Shown here in pieces: positions 9,538 to 18,763 of a DNA stretch of 64,000 nucleotides. Both the position numbers and the translations under genes were made by a program. Below the pieces are notes generated by a model. It did not search any database, was not told where the DNA came from, and saw nothing but the letters and a program-made list of their open reading frames with translations. Numbering within the stretch: the first letter of the stretch is position 1; every line of letters begins with the position of its first letter. Source of the stretch: Rugamonas sp. A1-17 (GTDB taxonomy: Bacteria > Pseudomonadota > Gammaproteobacteria > Burkholderiales > Burkholderiaceae_D); NCBI GenBank assembly GCA_025548565.1, contig JAJLPB010000001.1, positions 682,001-746,000 on the forward strand, written 5' to 3'.

Positions 9538-11349
9538 CTAGGCGGCCAGTTGCTGCAGCAGGTAGAGGCGCTGGTACAGGCCGTCGTTTATCTGCATCAG
9601 CTGCTCGTGCGGGCCGGTCTCGGCGATGCGGCCATGGTTGAGCACGATGATGCGGTCGGCGTCGCGGATGGTCGACAGCCGGTGCGCGATGGCGATCACC
9701 GTCACCGTGCCGCGCAGCTCGTCGAGCGCGGTCTGCACGATCTGCTCGGTCTGCGAATCGATGTGCGAGGTGGCCTCGTCCAGCAGCAGGATGCGCGGCG
9801 CGCCGGCCAGCGCGCGGGCGATGGCGATCAGCTGCTTCTGGCCGACCGACAGGCGCGAGCCGCCTTCGCCCAGTGCGGTGTCGTAGCCCCGGTCCAGCGC
9901 GGCGATGAAGTCGTGCGCGTGGGCGGCGCGCGCGGCCGCCTCGATCTGCGCCTGCGTCAGGCCGCGGCCCATGTCGATGTTCTCGCGTGCCGAGGCGGCC
10001 AGCAGGAAGGGGTCTTGCGGCACCAGGCCGACGTCGGCGCGGAAGCGCTCGTTGGCGATGGCGTCCAGCGGCATGCCGTGGATGGTGATGCTGCCCTGGC
10101 GCACCGGATAAAAGCGCAGCAGCAGCGACAGCAGGGTCGATTTGCCGCTGCCGGTGTGGCCGACGATGCCGACGAAGGCGCCCTGCGGGATCTCCAGCGA
10201 CAGGTCGTGCAGCACCGGATGGCCTTCGTTGTAGGCAAAGCTCAGGTGGCGGATGGCGACCGCCGGCGTGCCGTTTGCCCCGGCGTCGTTGGCGGCGGCG
10301 CGCGCGGCGGCCAGGCCGGCGTCGTGGCCGTGGGCGGCGTGCTCGGTGGCGGTGGCCTCGTCCAGCAGCGTGGCCACGCGCGCGGTGGCCACCACCGATT
10401 GCTGCAGCTGGCTGAACTGCATGGTGATCTGGATCAGCGGCTCGATCACGCGCGCCAGGTAGCTGATGAAGGCGTACAGCACGCCCACTTCGGCGGCGGT
10501 CATGGCGCGCTGGCCGAACAGGTAGATCACCGCCGCCAGCAGGATGATGTTGAACAGGTCCAGCGCCGGCCGCAGCAGCCAGGCGTTGGCGCGCAGCTCG
10601 GCCAGGCGGGCGGTGTAGTGGTCCTGGTTGGTGGCGGCGAAGCGCTGGCCGAAACGCGCCTCGGCGTTGTTCGCCTGCAGCACGCTCATGCCGCCGATCG
10701 ACTCGGCCATCTGGCCGTTGATGTCGCTGCGCAGCGCGCGGGCGCGCGTCACGGCCGGCGCGCTCCAGCGCTGGTACAGCCAGACGATCAGCAGCACCGC
10801 CGGCAGCAGCGCCAGCACGATCAACATCAGGTGCCAGTCCAGCCAGGCCATGGCCGCCACCGTCCCGACCAATACGATGGTCGAGTCCAGCATCACGAAC
10901 AGCACCTGGATGTACAGCGTCTTGACGGCCTCGGTGTCGTTGGTCACGCGCGAGACCAGCTGGCCGGTGATGGCGCGGTCGAAGAAGGCCATCGGCAGCA
11001 GCAGCACGTGGGTGTAGACCATCTCGCGCAGCCGCATCACCGAGCGCATCGCCAGGCCGGACAGGCGCACCAGCTGCAGGTAGCGCAGGCCGCTGGCGAT
11101 CCAGCCGGTCAGCACCATGCCGGCCAGCAGGCCGGCCATGCGCGGCCAGTCCAGGTGGTGCGGCAGCAGGTGCTCGTCGATCAGCGCCTTGCCCATGATG
11201 GGGCCGGACACTTCCAGCAGCGCGGCCAGCACCAGCCACAGCACGGCCCAGCCCAGGTGGTGCTGGTCGGGCAGGGCGGCCCGGCGCAGCAGGGAGAACG
11301 CCTGCCAGGTCTGGCGGCGGGCGGAGGTGGGTTCGGGCTTAAAGGACAT
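9538..11349 (-). CDS. mdlB: ABC exporter half-transporter, MdlB type
   Basis: A fused membrane/ATPase half-transporter of 603 residues in the inner membrane. Six helices in the N-terminal half are followed by a nucleotide-binding domain with Walker A GHTGSGKST, Walker B LLLDEATSHID with its catalytic Glu, and a degenerate signature LSVGQKQ in place of LSGGQ. This pattern matches the MdlB half of heterodimeric exporters. Its start overlaps the end of the upstream mdlA-like gene by 11 bases, so the two form an operon and presumably one heterodimer. The substrate cannot be read from the sequence; homologues are annotated as multidrug or lipid exporters. Confidence 0.9.
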   Translation of the reverse strand: MSFKPEPTSARRQTWQAFSLLRRAALPDQHHLGWAVLWLVLAALLEVSGPIMGKALIDEHLLPHHLDWPRMAGLLAGMVLTGWIASGLRYLQLVRLSGLAMRSVMRLREMVYTHVLLLPMAFFDRAITGQLVSRVTNDTEAVKTLYIQVLFVMLDSTIVLVGTVAAMAWLDWHLMLIVLALLPAVLLIVWLYQRWSAPAVTRARALRSDINGQMAESIGGMSVLQANNAEARFGQRFAATNQDHYTARLAELRANAWLLRPALDLFNIILLAAVIYLFGQRAMTAAEVGVLYAFISYLARVIEPLIQITMQFSQLQQSVVATARVATLLDEATATEHAAHGHDAGLAAARAAANDAGANGTPAVAIRHLSFAYNEGHPVLHDLSLEIPQGAFVGIVGHTGSGKSTLLSLLLRFYPVRQGSITIHGMPLDAIANERFRADVGLVPQDPFLLAASARENIDMGRGLTQAQIEAAARAAHAHDFIAALDRGYDTALGEGGSRLSVGQKQLIAIARALAGAPRILLLDEATSHIDSQTEQIVQTALDELRGTVTVIAIAHRLSTIRDADRIIVLNHGRIAETGPHEQLMQINDGLYQRLYLLQQLAA

Positions 11350-13093
11350 CGAGACTGGCTTCCAATTGTTGATAGCGCCACTGGCTGGCGTACCAGCCGT
11401 CCTGCTCCAGCAGTTGTTCGTGGCTGCCGGTTTCGCTGACGCGGCCGTCGCGCAGCACGACGATCAGGTCGGCGTTGACCACCGCGCTCAGGCGGTGGCT
11501 GGCGATGACGGCGCTGCGGCCGTGGCGCGCCTGGCGCAGCTCTTCCAGGTGGCGCAGGATGCGCGTCTCGGTGCCGGTGTCGACGGCGGACAGGGCGTCG
11601 TCGAGCAGCAGCAGGTCGTTATCGGCCAGCAGCGCGCGGGCGATGGCGACGCGCTGGCGCTGGCCGCCGGACAGCGTGATGCCTTTCTCGCCCACCTCGG
11701 TCTCGTACCCTTGCGGGAATTGCAGGATGTCGTCGTGGATGGCGGCCAGCGTGGCCGCGTGCTCGACCTGCGCGCGCGTGGCGCCGGGACGCGCCAGCGC
11801 GATGTTGTCGGCGATCGAGGCGGAGAACAGGAACGATTCCTGCGGCACCCAGCTGATGGCGGCGCGCAGCGCGTGCAGCGTGTATTCGTCGAGCGCGTGG
11901 CCGCTCCAGCGCACGCTGCCCGATTGCGGCGTCAGCTGGCGCAGCAGCACCCGCAGCAGGGTCGACTTGCCGCAGCCGGTGGGGCCGACCAGGCCCAGCG
12001 TCTGGCCCGGCTTGACTTCGAGCGTGATGCCGCTCAGCGCCGGCGCGCCCTGCTCGGGATAGGCGTAGGTGACGTTGTGCAGCGCCAGCGGGCCCGGCGC
12101 CACGGCGGCCAGCGTGCCGTGGTCGTCGATGGCCAGCGGCGCGTCCAGCATCGGATGCAGGCGCTGCCAGGCGGCGCGGCCGCGCTCGATCAGCGACAGC
12201 ACCCAGCCGGCCGCGAACATCGGCCAGATCAGCTGGCCGAGGTACATGGTGAAGCTGGTCAGCGCGCCGATGGTCAGCTGGTTCTGCCAGACCAGGTAGC
12301 CGCCCAGGCCCAGCGTCAGGCCGCCGGCCGCGGTCAGCGTCAGGCCGACCGCCGGTTCGTAGGCCGCCTCCCACACCTGGGCGCGCAGGCTGGCGTCGGA
12401 CGCCTTTTGCGCCAGCTCGCCGAACTGGCGCGCGCTGCGCTGCTCCAGTCCCAGCGCGCGCAAGGTGCGCACGCCGGACAGGGTTTCCTGCACATGGTCG
12501 TTGAGGGCGCTGAAGCGCTTGAGCGAATCGGTGGAGGCGGTGTGGATGTGGCCGGAGATGTACCAGAACGCCCATCCCATCAGCGGGAACGGCAGCAGCG
12601 CGATGCAGGCCAGGCGCCAGTCGACGCCGAGCAGCATCACGCCCAGCACCATCACCAGCGTCAGCGCGCCGTCGAAGCCGGCCAGCATGGCTTCGCCGGC
12701 GGCCATCTCGATGGCGTCGATATCGTTGGTGGCCAGCGCCATCAGGTCGCCGGTGCGCTGGCGCTGGTAGAACGCGGCGCCTTGCACGGTGAGGCGGTTG
12801 TACAGGCGGGTGCGCAGCGATACGCCGAGCTGGTAGGCGGCGCCGTACAGGATCTGGCGCCAGGCCACGCGCAGGAAATAGATGCCGGCGCCGATCAGCA
12901 GCAGCGCGCCGATCTCCATCAGCAGCGCGTTGCCGGCCAGCGTGTGGGCGGCCAGGCCGTCGATCATGGCGCCGACCTTGCGCGGCACCCAGATGGTGAG
13001 GATGGCCACGCCGGCCAGCATGGCGCCGGACAGCGCGTAGGCACGGCTGTGCTGGCGGACAAAGCCGCCGATCAGCACGGAAAGTTTAGACAT
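11339..13093 (-). CDS. mdlA: ABC exporter half-transporter, MdlA type
   Basis: Partner half-transporter, 584 residues: N-terminal six-helix membrane domain, then a nucleotide-binding domain with Walker A GPTGCGKST and intact signature LSGGQRQR. The residue after the Walker B Asp is Asp, not Glu (LLLLDDALSAVD), so this subunit supplies the non-catalytic Walker site. Together with the degenerate signature in the MdlB partner, one of the two composite ATP sites is predicted to be inactive, as known for MdlAB and TM287/288-type exporters. GAGG lies four bases before the ATG. Confidence 0.9.
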   Translation of the reverse strand: MSKLSVLIGGFVRQHSRAYALSGAMLAGVAILTIWVPRKVGAMIDGLAAHTLAGNALLMEIGALLLIGAGIYFLRVAWRQILYGAAYQLGVSLRTRLYNRLTVQGAAFYQRQRTGDLMALATNDIDAIEMAAGEAMLAGFDGALTLVMVLGVMLLGVDWRLACIALLPFPLMGWAFWYISGHIHTASTDSLKRFSALNDHVQETLSGVRTLRALGLEQRSARQFGELAQKASDASLRAQVWEAAYEPAVGLTLTAAGGLTLGLGGYLVWQNQLTIGALTSFTMYLGQLIWPMFAAGWVLSLIERGRAAWQRLHPMLDAPLAIDDHGTLAAVAPGPLALHNVTYAYPEQGAPALSGITLEVKPGQTLGLVGPTGCGKSTLLRVLLRQLTPQSGSVRWSGHALDEYTLHALRAAISWVPQESFLFSASIADNIALARPGATRAQVEHAATLAAIHDDILQFPQGYETEVGEKGITLSGGQRQRVAIARALLADNDLLLLDDALSAVDTGTETRILRHLEELRQARHGRSAVIASHRLSAVVNADLIVVLRDGRVSETGSHEQLLEQDGWYASQWRYQQLEASLDVL

Positions 13094-13159
13094 GTTGCCT
13101 CGGAATAGCGCGTAGTCCGCTAGGATACAACATGCCCGCCGGACGTGCCCGGCGCTAGC

Positions 13160-13897
13160 TTACTTCTTGGATTTGCTGCCGCTCAGCATGTCGAGCTGCT
13201 TGCTGCTGGGTTTGACCTTTGGCGCCGGCACGGATTTCAGATCCGGCTTGCTGTCGACCGCGGCGGCCACCGGTTTTTCAGGCGGCGCCGGGAACGAACG
13301 CTTGACCGCGGCCTTGACTTCCACCGGCGCCGGCGCTTCCTCGGCGGCCTTCGATTTGGCAGGCGCCTTGGCGGTTTTGATTTCCGGCGCGGCGACCGGC
13401 TCGTTGGCCGGCGTTGCCGCTGCCACCACCACCGGCGCGGCAGCGACTGGCGCTACGGCGATTGGCGCGGCAGCTGGAACAGCGGCGGCAGCCGGAACAG
13501 CGGCAGGCGCGGCGGCCTTGACGCTGGCCTTCAGCGCGGTGACCGGCGCGGCGGCCAGGTCGGACACTTGCTTGATGGTGGACTGCGCGCTCTGGATCAA
13601 CTCGTTCTGGACGCCGGAAGCGATGCTGTACAGCTCACGGCCATAGGCCAGCAGGTTGTCGAAGCTGGCCGGTTCGGCGGTGCTCAGGCTGAAGAATTCG
13701 CGCGGGTCCTTGGCGCCGAGCAGTTTTTTCGCCGCCGCCGACGATTTTTCCACCGAAGCCTTGGTGGTGCTGATGTTCAGCGCGATGACCTTTTCCGCGC
13801 TGTCGACGGCGGTGCTGGCAAACGTGTTGAAGATCTTGAATTGGGCTTCCAACTGGGACTTCGTAGCTGCGGAAAACTGTTCGGTGATCGAAGACAT
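13160..13897 (-). CDS. phaP: Phasin family protein with long Ala/Pro/Lys tail
   Basis: Phasins coat polyhydroxyalkanoate granules in the cytoplasm. The N-terminal 120 residues (MSSITEQFSAATKSQLEAQF, AEKVIALN, SAKDPREFFSLSTAEP-type region) match the betaproteobacterial phasin pattern. The remaining 120 residues are a low-complexity tail of Ala, Pro, Val and Lys ending GSKSKK, which is longer than in short PhaP proteins and resembles PhaF-type basic tails. The ATG at 13897 has AGGAG eight bases upstream; the frame extends further but without a ribosome-binding site. Transcribed towards the ABC genes, 66 bases away. Confidence 0.85.
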   Translation of the reverse strand: MSSITEQFSAATKSQLEAQFKIFNTFASTAVDSAEKVIALNISTTKASVEKSSAAAKKLLGAKDPREFFSLSTAEPASFDNLLAYGRELYSIASGVQNELIQSAQSTIKQVSDLAAAPVTALKASVKAAAPAAVPAAAAVPAAAPIAVAPVAAAPVVVAAATPANEPVAAPEIKTAKAPAKSKAAEEAPAPVEVKAAVKRSFPAPPEKPVAAAVDSKPDLKSVPAPKVKPSSKQLDMLSGSKSKK

Positions 13898-14155
13898 GGT
13901 TTCTCCTGAGACGATTAGAATGTCGGTCAAGCTGCGCACGCGGGGTGCGTTATGATGCATTGCAATATACCCATTCTAGCGGCGAAAGCCGGGCTTGGAA
14001 AGTTATTTTATCTGCCATGTCGCAAAGCCCGCAACAAGGAAACATGCCGCACGGACACTACCCGCACGGATGTTGATCTACCGCAATGCAGACAGGAAAA
14101 AAGTCTGGATTACTGCGCCGCAACAAGTTATCGAATTCAATGAAAAAGGAAACGC

Positions 14156-14407
14156 ATGGCCATCAAACTGAGCAAGGAAGTCGAGCAACGCCTGCTGGGT
14201 TCCATCCAGCGCTATTGCGCCGAGAACATGGACGAGGAGGTCGGCGAGCTGAAGGCGCGTCTGCTGCTCGATTATTGTTTGCGTGAAATCGGCCCGTCTG
14301 TCTACAATCAGGCCATCCTCGACGCCCAGGCGGCGATGCAGGACAAGATCGCGGAGATCGAAACGGTCTGCTACGAGTCGGAATTTTCATACTGGACGAA
14401 AAAATAA
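14156..14407 (+). CDS. DUF2164 family protein
   Basis: Small cytoplasmic protein of 83 residues whose whole length resembles the DUF2164 family (IKLSKE, SIQRYCAENMDEEVGELKA, DYCLREIGPSVYNQAI). No function is established for the family. AAGGA precedes the ATG by six bases. It is divergent from the phasin gene and lies 13 bases before the deaminase gene, so the two are probably co-transcribed. Confidence 0.8.
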   Translation: MAIKLSKEVEQRLLGSIQRYCAENMDEEVGELKARLLLDYCLREIGPSVYNQAILDAQAAMQDKIAEIETVCYESEFSYWTKK

Positions 14408-14420
14408 ACCGGGAGCGCGG

Positions 14421-15707
14421 ATGGATGCGGTGATCGAGACGGTAATACGGAACGCCAGCCTGGCCGATGGACAACGGGGCGTCGACGTCGCCATCGAGCA
14501 CGGCCGCATCACCGCCGTGGGCCCGGCGCTGGCGCTCAAGGGCGCGCAGGAAATCGACGCCGGCGGCGATCTGCTCAGCGCGCCGTTTGTCGACGCCCAT
14601 TTCCACATGGACGCCACGCTCAGCTACGGCCTGCCGCGCGTCAACGCCTCCGGCACCTTGCTCGAAGGCATAGCGCTGTGGGGCGAGCTCAAGCCCGAGT
14701 TGACCCAGCAGGCGCTGGTCGGGCGCGCGCTGCAGTATTGCGACTGGGCCGCCGCGCGCGGCCTGCTGGCGATCCGCACCCACGTCGACATCTGCGACGA
14801 CCGCCTGCTGGCGGTGGAGGCGCTGCTGGAGGTCAAGCGCCTGGTCGCGCCCTACCTGGACATGCAGCTGGTGGCCTTCCCGCAGGACGGCGTGCTGCGC
14901 AGCCCGACCGCGCTGGCCAACCTCAAGCGCGCGATCGGCATGGGCGTGGACGTGGTCGGCGGCATCCCGCACTTCGAGCGCACCATGGCCGACGGCGCCG
15001 AGTCGGTGCGCATCCTGTGCGAGTTCGCCGCCGAGCAGGGCCTGATGGTGGACATGCATTGCGACGAGTCCGATGATCCGATGTCGCGCCACATCGAAAC
15101 GCTGGCCTACCACAGCAACCGCCTCGGCCTGCACGGCCGCGTGGCCGGCTCGCACCTGACCTCCATGCATTCGATGGACAACTATTATGTGAGCAAGCTG
15201 CTGCCGCTGATCCGCGAGGCCGGCGTGGCGGCGATCGCCAACCCGCTGATCAACATCACGCTGCAGGGCCGCCACGACAGCTATCCGAAGCGGCGCGGCA
15301 TGACGCGGGTGCCGGAGATGCTGGCGGCCGGCATCGAGGTCGCGTTCGGCCACGACTGCGTGATGGACCCGTGGTACAGCCTGGGCTCGGGCGACATGCT
15401 GGAGGTGGCGCACATGGGCCTGCACGTGGCGCAGATGACCGGGCAGGACGCCATGCGCGCCTGCTACCAGGCGGTGACGGCGGCGCCGGCGCGCATCCTC
15501 GGCCTGCGCGACTACGGCGTGGCGGTGGGCTGCCACGCCGACCTGGTGCTGCTGGACGCGGCCGACCCGGTGGAGGCGATCCGCCTGCGCGCGGCGCGCC
15601 GCATGGTGATGCGGCGCGGGAAGGTGATCGCCGAGGCGCCGCGCGCGCAGGCGCGCCTGAGTTTGCCGGGCCGGCCGGCCACGGTCGATTTCCGCTTGGG
15701 GCGCTGA
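14421..15707 (+). CDS. CodA-family cytosine/5-methylcytosine deaminase
   Basis: Cytoplasmic metal-dependent amidohydrolase of 428 residues, collinear with E. coli cytosine deaminase CodA. Visible elements are the HxH metal ligands (VDAHFHMD), the catalytic HCDE (MHCDESDD), the second His region (SHLTSMHS), the substrate loop NPLINITLQGR, the YPKRRG segment and GHDCVMDPWYSLGS with the metal-ligand Asp at residue 312. The next residue, equivalent to CodA Asp314, is Cys313. Family studies describe loss of Asp314 as the mark of enzymes that accept 5-methylcytosine, giving thymine. The call as a deaminase is firm; the 5-methylcytosine preference is inferred from this one position. Start ATG follows GGGAGCGCGG; the open frame upstream overlaps DUF2164 and lacks support. 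Confidence 0.85.
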   Translation: MDAVIETVIRNASLADGQRGVDVAIEHGRITAVGPALALKGAQEIDAGGDLLSAPFVDAHFHMDATLSYGLPRVNASGTLLEGIALWGELKPELTQQALVGRALQYCDWAAARGLLAIRTHVDICDDRLLAVEALLEVKRLVAPYLDMQLVAFPQDGVLRSPTALANLKRAIGMGVDVVGGIPHFERTMADGAESVRILCEFAAEQGLMVDMHCDESDDPMSRHIETLAYHSNRLGLHGRVAGSHLTSMHSMDNYYVSKLLPLIREAGVAAIANPLINITLQGRHDSYPKRRGMTRVPEMLAAGIEVAFGHDCVMDPWYSLGSGDMLEVAHMGLHVAQMTGQDAMRACYQAVTAAPARILGLRDYGVAVGCHADLVLLDAADPVEAIRLRAARRMVMRRGKVIAEAPRAQARLSLPGRPATVDFRLGR

Positions 15708-15769
15708 GGCTGGACTTGGCATCGGAAATACATGACAATCGAACACTGTTTAATCCGCCTGGAGCCGTC

Positions 15770-16291
15770 TTGAAAGAAATCGCCATCCGTCCCGCCTCGG
15801 AAGCCGACTTCGGCGCCATGTGGGAAATTTTTCAAGAATTGATAGCCAGCGGCGACACCTATTTGTTCGCCGCCGACACCAGCCGCGAAGATTGCCACGC
15901 GTACTGGTTCGGTCCCGGTGTGCAATCGTATGTGGCCGTATTGAACGGCGAACGGCTGGTCGGCATGTACCGCCTGATCGCCAACCAGCGCGACCGCGGC
16001 TCGCACGTGGCCAGCGCCTCCTTCATGGTCAGCCCGGCGGCGCAGGGCGTCGGCGTCGGCAAGCTGCTGGGCGGCGACTGCCTGGACCGTGCCCGCGCGC
16101 AGGGCTACCTGGCGATGCAGTTCAACTATGTGGTCAGCTCCAACGTTCCCGCCGTGCTGCTGTGGAAGAAGCTGGGCTTCACCATCGTCGGCACACTGCC
16201 GCGCGCTTACTATCACGCCCATCTCGGGTATGTCGACGTCTATGTCATGTACCAGTTGCTGGACGACCCCTCTCATTGGCCCGACGCATGA
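15770..16291 (+). CDS. GNAT family N-acetyltransferase
   Basis: Acyl-CoA-dependent N-acetyltransferase of 173 residues. The central acetyl-CoA loop is recognisable (QGVGVGKLLGGDCLDRARAQG) followed by the NVPAVLLWKKLGF C-terminal strand-helix typical of GNAT folds. There is no ATG near the conserved N-terminus (KEIAIRPASEADF); TTG at 15770, five bases after GGAG, is chosen. The substrate is not predictable. It follows the deaminase gene by 62 bases, and its stop overlaps the start of the next acetyltransferase (ATGA). Confidence 0.8.
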   Translation: MKEIAIRPASEADFGAMWEIFQELIASGDTYLFAADTSREDCHAYWFGPGVQSYVAVLNGERLVGMYRLIANQRDRGSHVASASFMVSPAAQGVGVGKLLGGDCLDRARAQGYLAMQFNYVVSSNVPAVLLWKKLGFTIVGTLPRAYYHAHLGYVDVYVMYQLLDDPSHWPDA

Positions 16292-16803
16292 AAATACTTG
16301 AAACCGAACGCCTCAGCCTGCGCACCATCACCATCGAAGACGCGGCGTTTTACTACGAACTGGTCAACGACCCGACCTGGCTGGAGTTCATCGGCGACAA
16401 GGGTATACGCAGCATCGACGACGCGCGCAAGGCCATCCTCGAAGGGCCGCGCGCGATGCAGGAGGAGCGCGGCCATTCGCTGTACGTGATGGAGCGCAAG
16501 AGCGACGGCGTGCCGCTGGGCTTGTGCGGCCTGATCAAGCGTGACGGCCTGGACGATGTCGACATCGGCTACGCGATCCGCCCGGCCTGGTTCGGCCAGG
16601 GCTACACCTACGAGGCGGCGGTGGCCGTGGTGGCCTACGCGCGCGACCAGCTGCGCATGAAGCGCCTGCTGGGCCTGACCAATCCGGGCAACGTCAATTC
16701 GATCCGGCTGCTGCAAAAGCTGGGGCTGGAATTTGTCGAGTTGCGCAATCTGCCGCCGAATGATCGTCCTACCAATATTTACCGCATCGAGTTGCAGGAC
16801 TGA
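16288..16803 (+). CDS. GNAT family N-acetyltransferase, RimJ/RimL-like
   Basis: Acetyltransferase of 171 residues of the RimJ/RimL type (TERLSLRTITIEDAAFYYELVNDP, GYAIRPAWFGQGYTYEAAVAVVAYA, TNPGNVNSIRLLQKLGLEF). Such proteins acetylate ribosomal-protein N-termini, amino acids or small amines; the substrate here is unknown. The ATG overlaps the TGA of the upstream GNAT gene, so the two are translationally coupled and may act together. Confidence 0.85.
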   Translation: MKILETERLSLRTITIEDAAFYYELVNDPTWLEFIGDKGIRSIDDARKAILEGPRAMQEERGHSLYVMERKSDGVPLGLCGLIKRDGLDDVDIGYAIRPAWFGQGYTYEAAVAVVAYARDQLRMKRLLGLTNPGNVNSIRLLQKLGLEFVELRNLPPNDRPTNIYRIELQD

Positions 16804-16957
16804 TCGCTTGATCTGTTGCAACGGTGGGAATTCGATAGATTTTTGAAAGGGGTGGCTTGGATTTTCTGGCGCGTCGGCGCATGATGGATTTTAAGAACTA
16901 AAGGTTGCCTGGTCCCCAAAAAACGGCGGCAATTCAAACAATATAAGTCACACATTC

Positions 16958-16977
16958 GCAGCGGGAAACGCCGCTGC
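16958..16977 (+). other. Hairpin in the leader of the chemotaxis receptor gene
   Basis: GCAGCGG and CCGCTGC form a seven-base-pair stem around GAAACG, about 43 bases before the receptor ATG. There is no following T-run, so it is not a terminator; a structured 5' leader is possible. No sigma-28-type promoter was recognised in the 216-base gap. Confidence 0.35.
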
Positions 16978-17019
16978 GGGAGTCTTGTACGGATTGAATT
17001 TTTACCGAAAGGGAAACTT

Positions 17020-18657
17020 ATGAAACTCGCCAACCTGAAGATAGGCGTGCGACTGGGTTTGCTGGGAACCTTCTTTTTCATCGCGCTGCTGGTGGTCGCC
17101 ACCGGGGGCTGGCGTGCGCTGGACAGTGGCAATGAGCGCAGCGCCGGCGCCATGCAACGCATGCAGGCCATGACGCAGGCCATCGACATGGCGCGCAGCG
17201 CCCAGGTCGAATTCAAGATCCAGGTCCAGGAGTGGAAGAACACTCTGCTGCGTGGCAACGATCCCGCCAACTTCGATAAATACAGCAAGGCCTTCGTCAA
17301 AGGCGGCGAAAGCACGCGCGGCGAACTGCAGAAGCTGAACGCGCTGCTGGCCAAGCTGGACCTCAAAACGCCGCTGGTCGGCGAGGCCATCCGCACCCAG
17401 AACGAGCTGGTGACGCGCTACATGTCGGCCTTGCGGAAATACGATAGCGCCAACCAGGACAGCGCCCATGTGGTCGACGCGCTGGTCAAGGGCATGGACC
17501 GCGAACCGACCAGGAAAATCGACGACATCGTCGCCTTCATCGGCACGGAATCGCAACGCCTGATGGCCGGGATGGAGGAGGAGAACAAGGCGGCGCATGC
17601 GCGCACGATGATGGTCATGGGCGCGACGCTGGTGGTGACGCTGGTGGTCGGTTGCGTCACGGTGCTGTGGCTGATCAAGAGCATCACGGTGCCGCTGAAC
17701 GAGGCGGTCGGCATGGCGGAGACGGTGGCCGCCGGCGACCTGAGCAGCGAGGTGCGTATCAGCAGCACCGACGAGATTGGCGCCTTGCTGGGAGCGCTCA
17801 AGCGCATGCAGGGCAACTTGAGCCACATCGTCGGCCAGGTGCGGGTCGGCACCGATGCCATCCACGGTGCCGCGGTGGATATCGCCGCCGGCAATCTCGA
17901 TTTGTCGGGCCGCACCGAGGAGCAGGCCAGCTCGCTGGAGGAAACGGCGGCGGCCATGGTGCAGCTGACCACCACCGTGCAGCAGAACAATGCCAACGCG
18001 GCCGAGGCTTGCAAGCTGGCCGACACCGCGTCCAGTGTGGCGGCCAGGGGCGGCGACGCGGTCGAGCAGATGGTGCGTACCATGGGGTCGATCAACGAAT
18101 CGTCGCGCAAGATTGTCGACATTATCGGTGTGATCGACGGCATCGCGTTCCAGACCAACATCCTGGCGCTGAACGCGGCGGTGGAGGCGGCGCGCGCCGG
18201 CGAACAGGGACGCGGCTTCGCCGTGGTTGCTTCCGAGGTGCGCAACCTGGCCCAGCGTTCGGCGGCGGCGGCCAAGGAAATCAAGGAACTGATCGGCGAT
18301 TCGGTGGGACGGGTGGAGGCCGGCAGCCGGCTGGTCGGGCAGGCCGGCGAGACCATGGGCGAAGTGGTGGCCAGCGTGCAGCGCGTGACCGCCATCATTG
18401 GCGAGATCTCGGTCGCCAGCGTCGAGCAGCGCGACGGCATCGAACAGATCAGCATCGCCATCAGCCAGATGGACAGCGTGACCCAGCAGAACGCCGCGCT
18501 GGTGGAGGAGGCCGCGGCGGCGGCCGACGCGCTGGAGCAGCAGGCGGCCGGGCTTGCGGCGGCGGTGAGCGTGTTCAAGCTGCAGGATCAGCTGCACGCG
18601 TCGCACGCGTTGCCGGCGGCCCCAAGGCGCTTGCTGCAGGTGGCCGGCGCGCGCTGA
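17020..18657 (+). CDS. Methyl-accepting chemotaxis protein
   Basis: Inner-membrane chemoreceptor of 545 residues. An N-terminal helix ([20 protein letters not shown]) is followed by a periplasmic four-helix-bundle sensor of about 150 residues, a second membrane helix ([22 protein letters not shown]), a HAMP linker ([20 protein letters not shown]) and the cytoplasmic signalling domain. The conserved hairpin tip ([33 protein letters not shown]) is intact and methylation-type Gln/Glu positions flank it. It ends without a CheR-binding NWETF pentapeptide. The ligand is unknown. AAAGGGAAACTT precedes the ATG. Confidence 0.93.
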   Translation: MKLANLKIGVRLGLLGTFFFIALLVVATGGWRALDSGNERSAGAMQRMQAMTQAIDMARSAQVEFKIQVQEWKNTLLRGNDPANFDKYSKAFVKGGESTRGELQKLNALLAKLDLKTPLVGEAIRTQNELVTRYMSALRKYDSANQDSAHVVDALVKGMDREPTRKIDDIVAFIGTESQRLMAGMEEENKAAHARTMMVMGATLVVTLVVGCVTVLWLIKSITVPLNEAVGMAETVAAGDLSSEVRISSTDEIGALLGALKRMQGNLSHIVGQVRVGTDAIHGAAVDIAAGNLDLSGRTEEQASSLEETAAAMVQLTTTVQQNNANAAEACKLADTASSVAARGGDAVEQMVRTMGSINESSRKIVDIIGVIDGIAFQTNILALNAAVEAARAGEQGRGFAVVASEVRNLAQRSAAAAKEIKELIGDSVGRVEAGSRLVGQAGETMGEVVASVQRVTAIIGEISVASVEQRDGIEQISIAISQMDSVTQQNAALVEEAAAAADALEQQAAGLAAAVSVFKLQDQLHASHALPAAPRRLLQVAGAR

Positions 18658-18763
18658 TCACGGCGTCGTCGTTTGATGCCGCTCAAACGCAGGCGCGAAC
18701 ACGCTTGGAACCGCTGATCTATTGAGTATGCTTCCCTCTTCCCCGGGGACGGAGAGGGACAGC

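Noticed and set aside
15732-15773. A 13-codon ORF with ATG whose stop overlaps the TTG start of the GNAT gene
   Set aside because: No ribosome-binding site and no leader-peptide character; probably chance.
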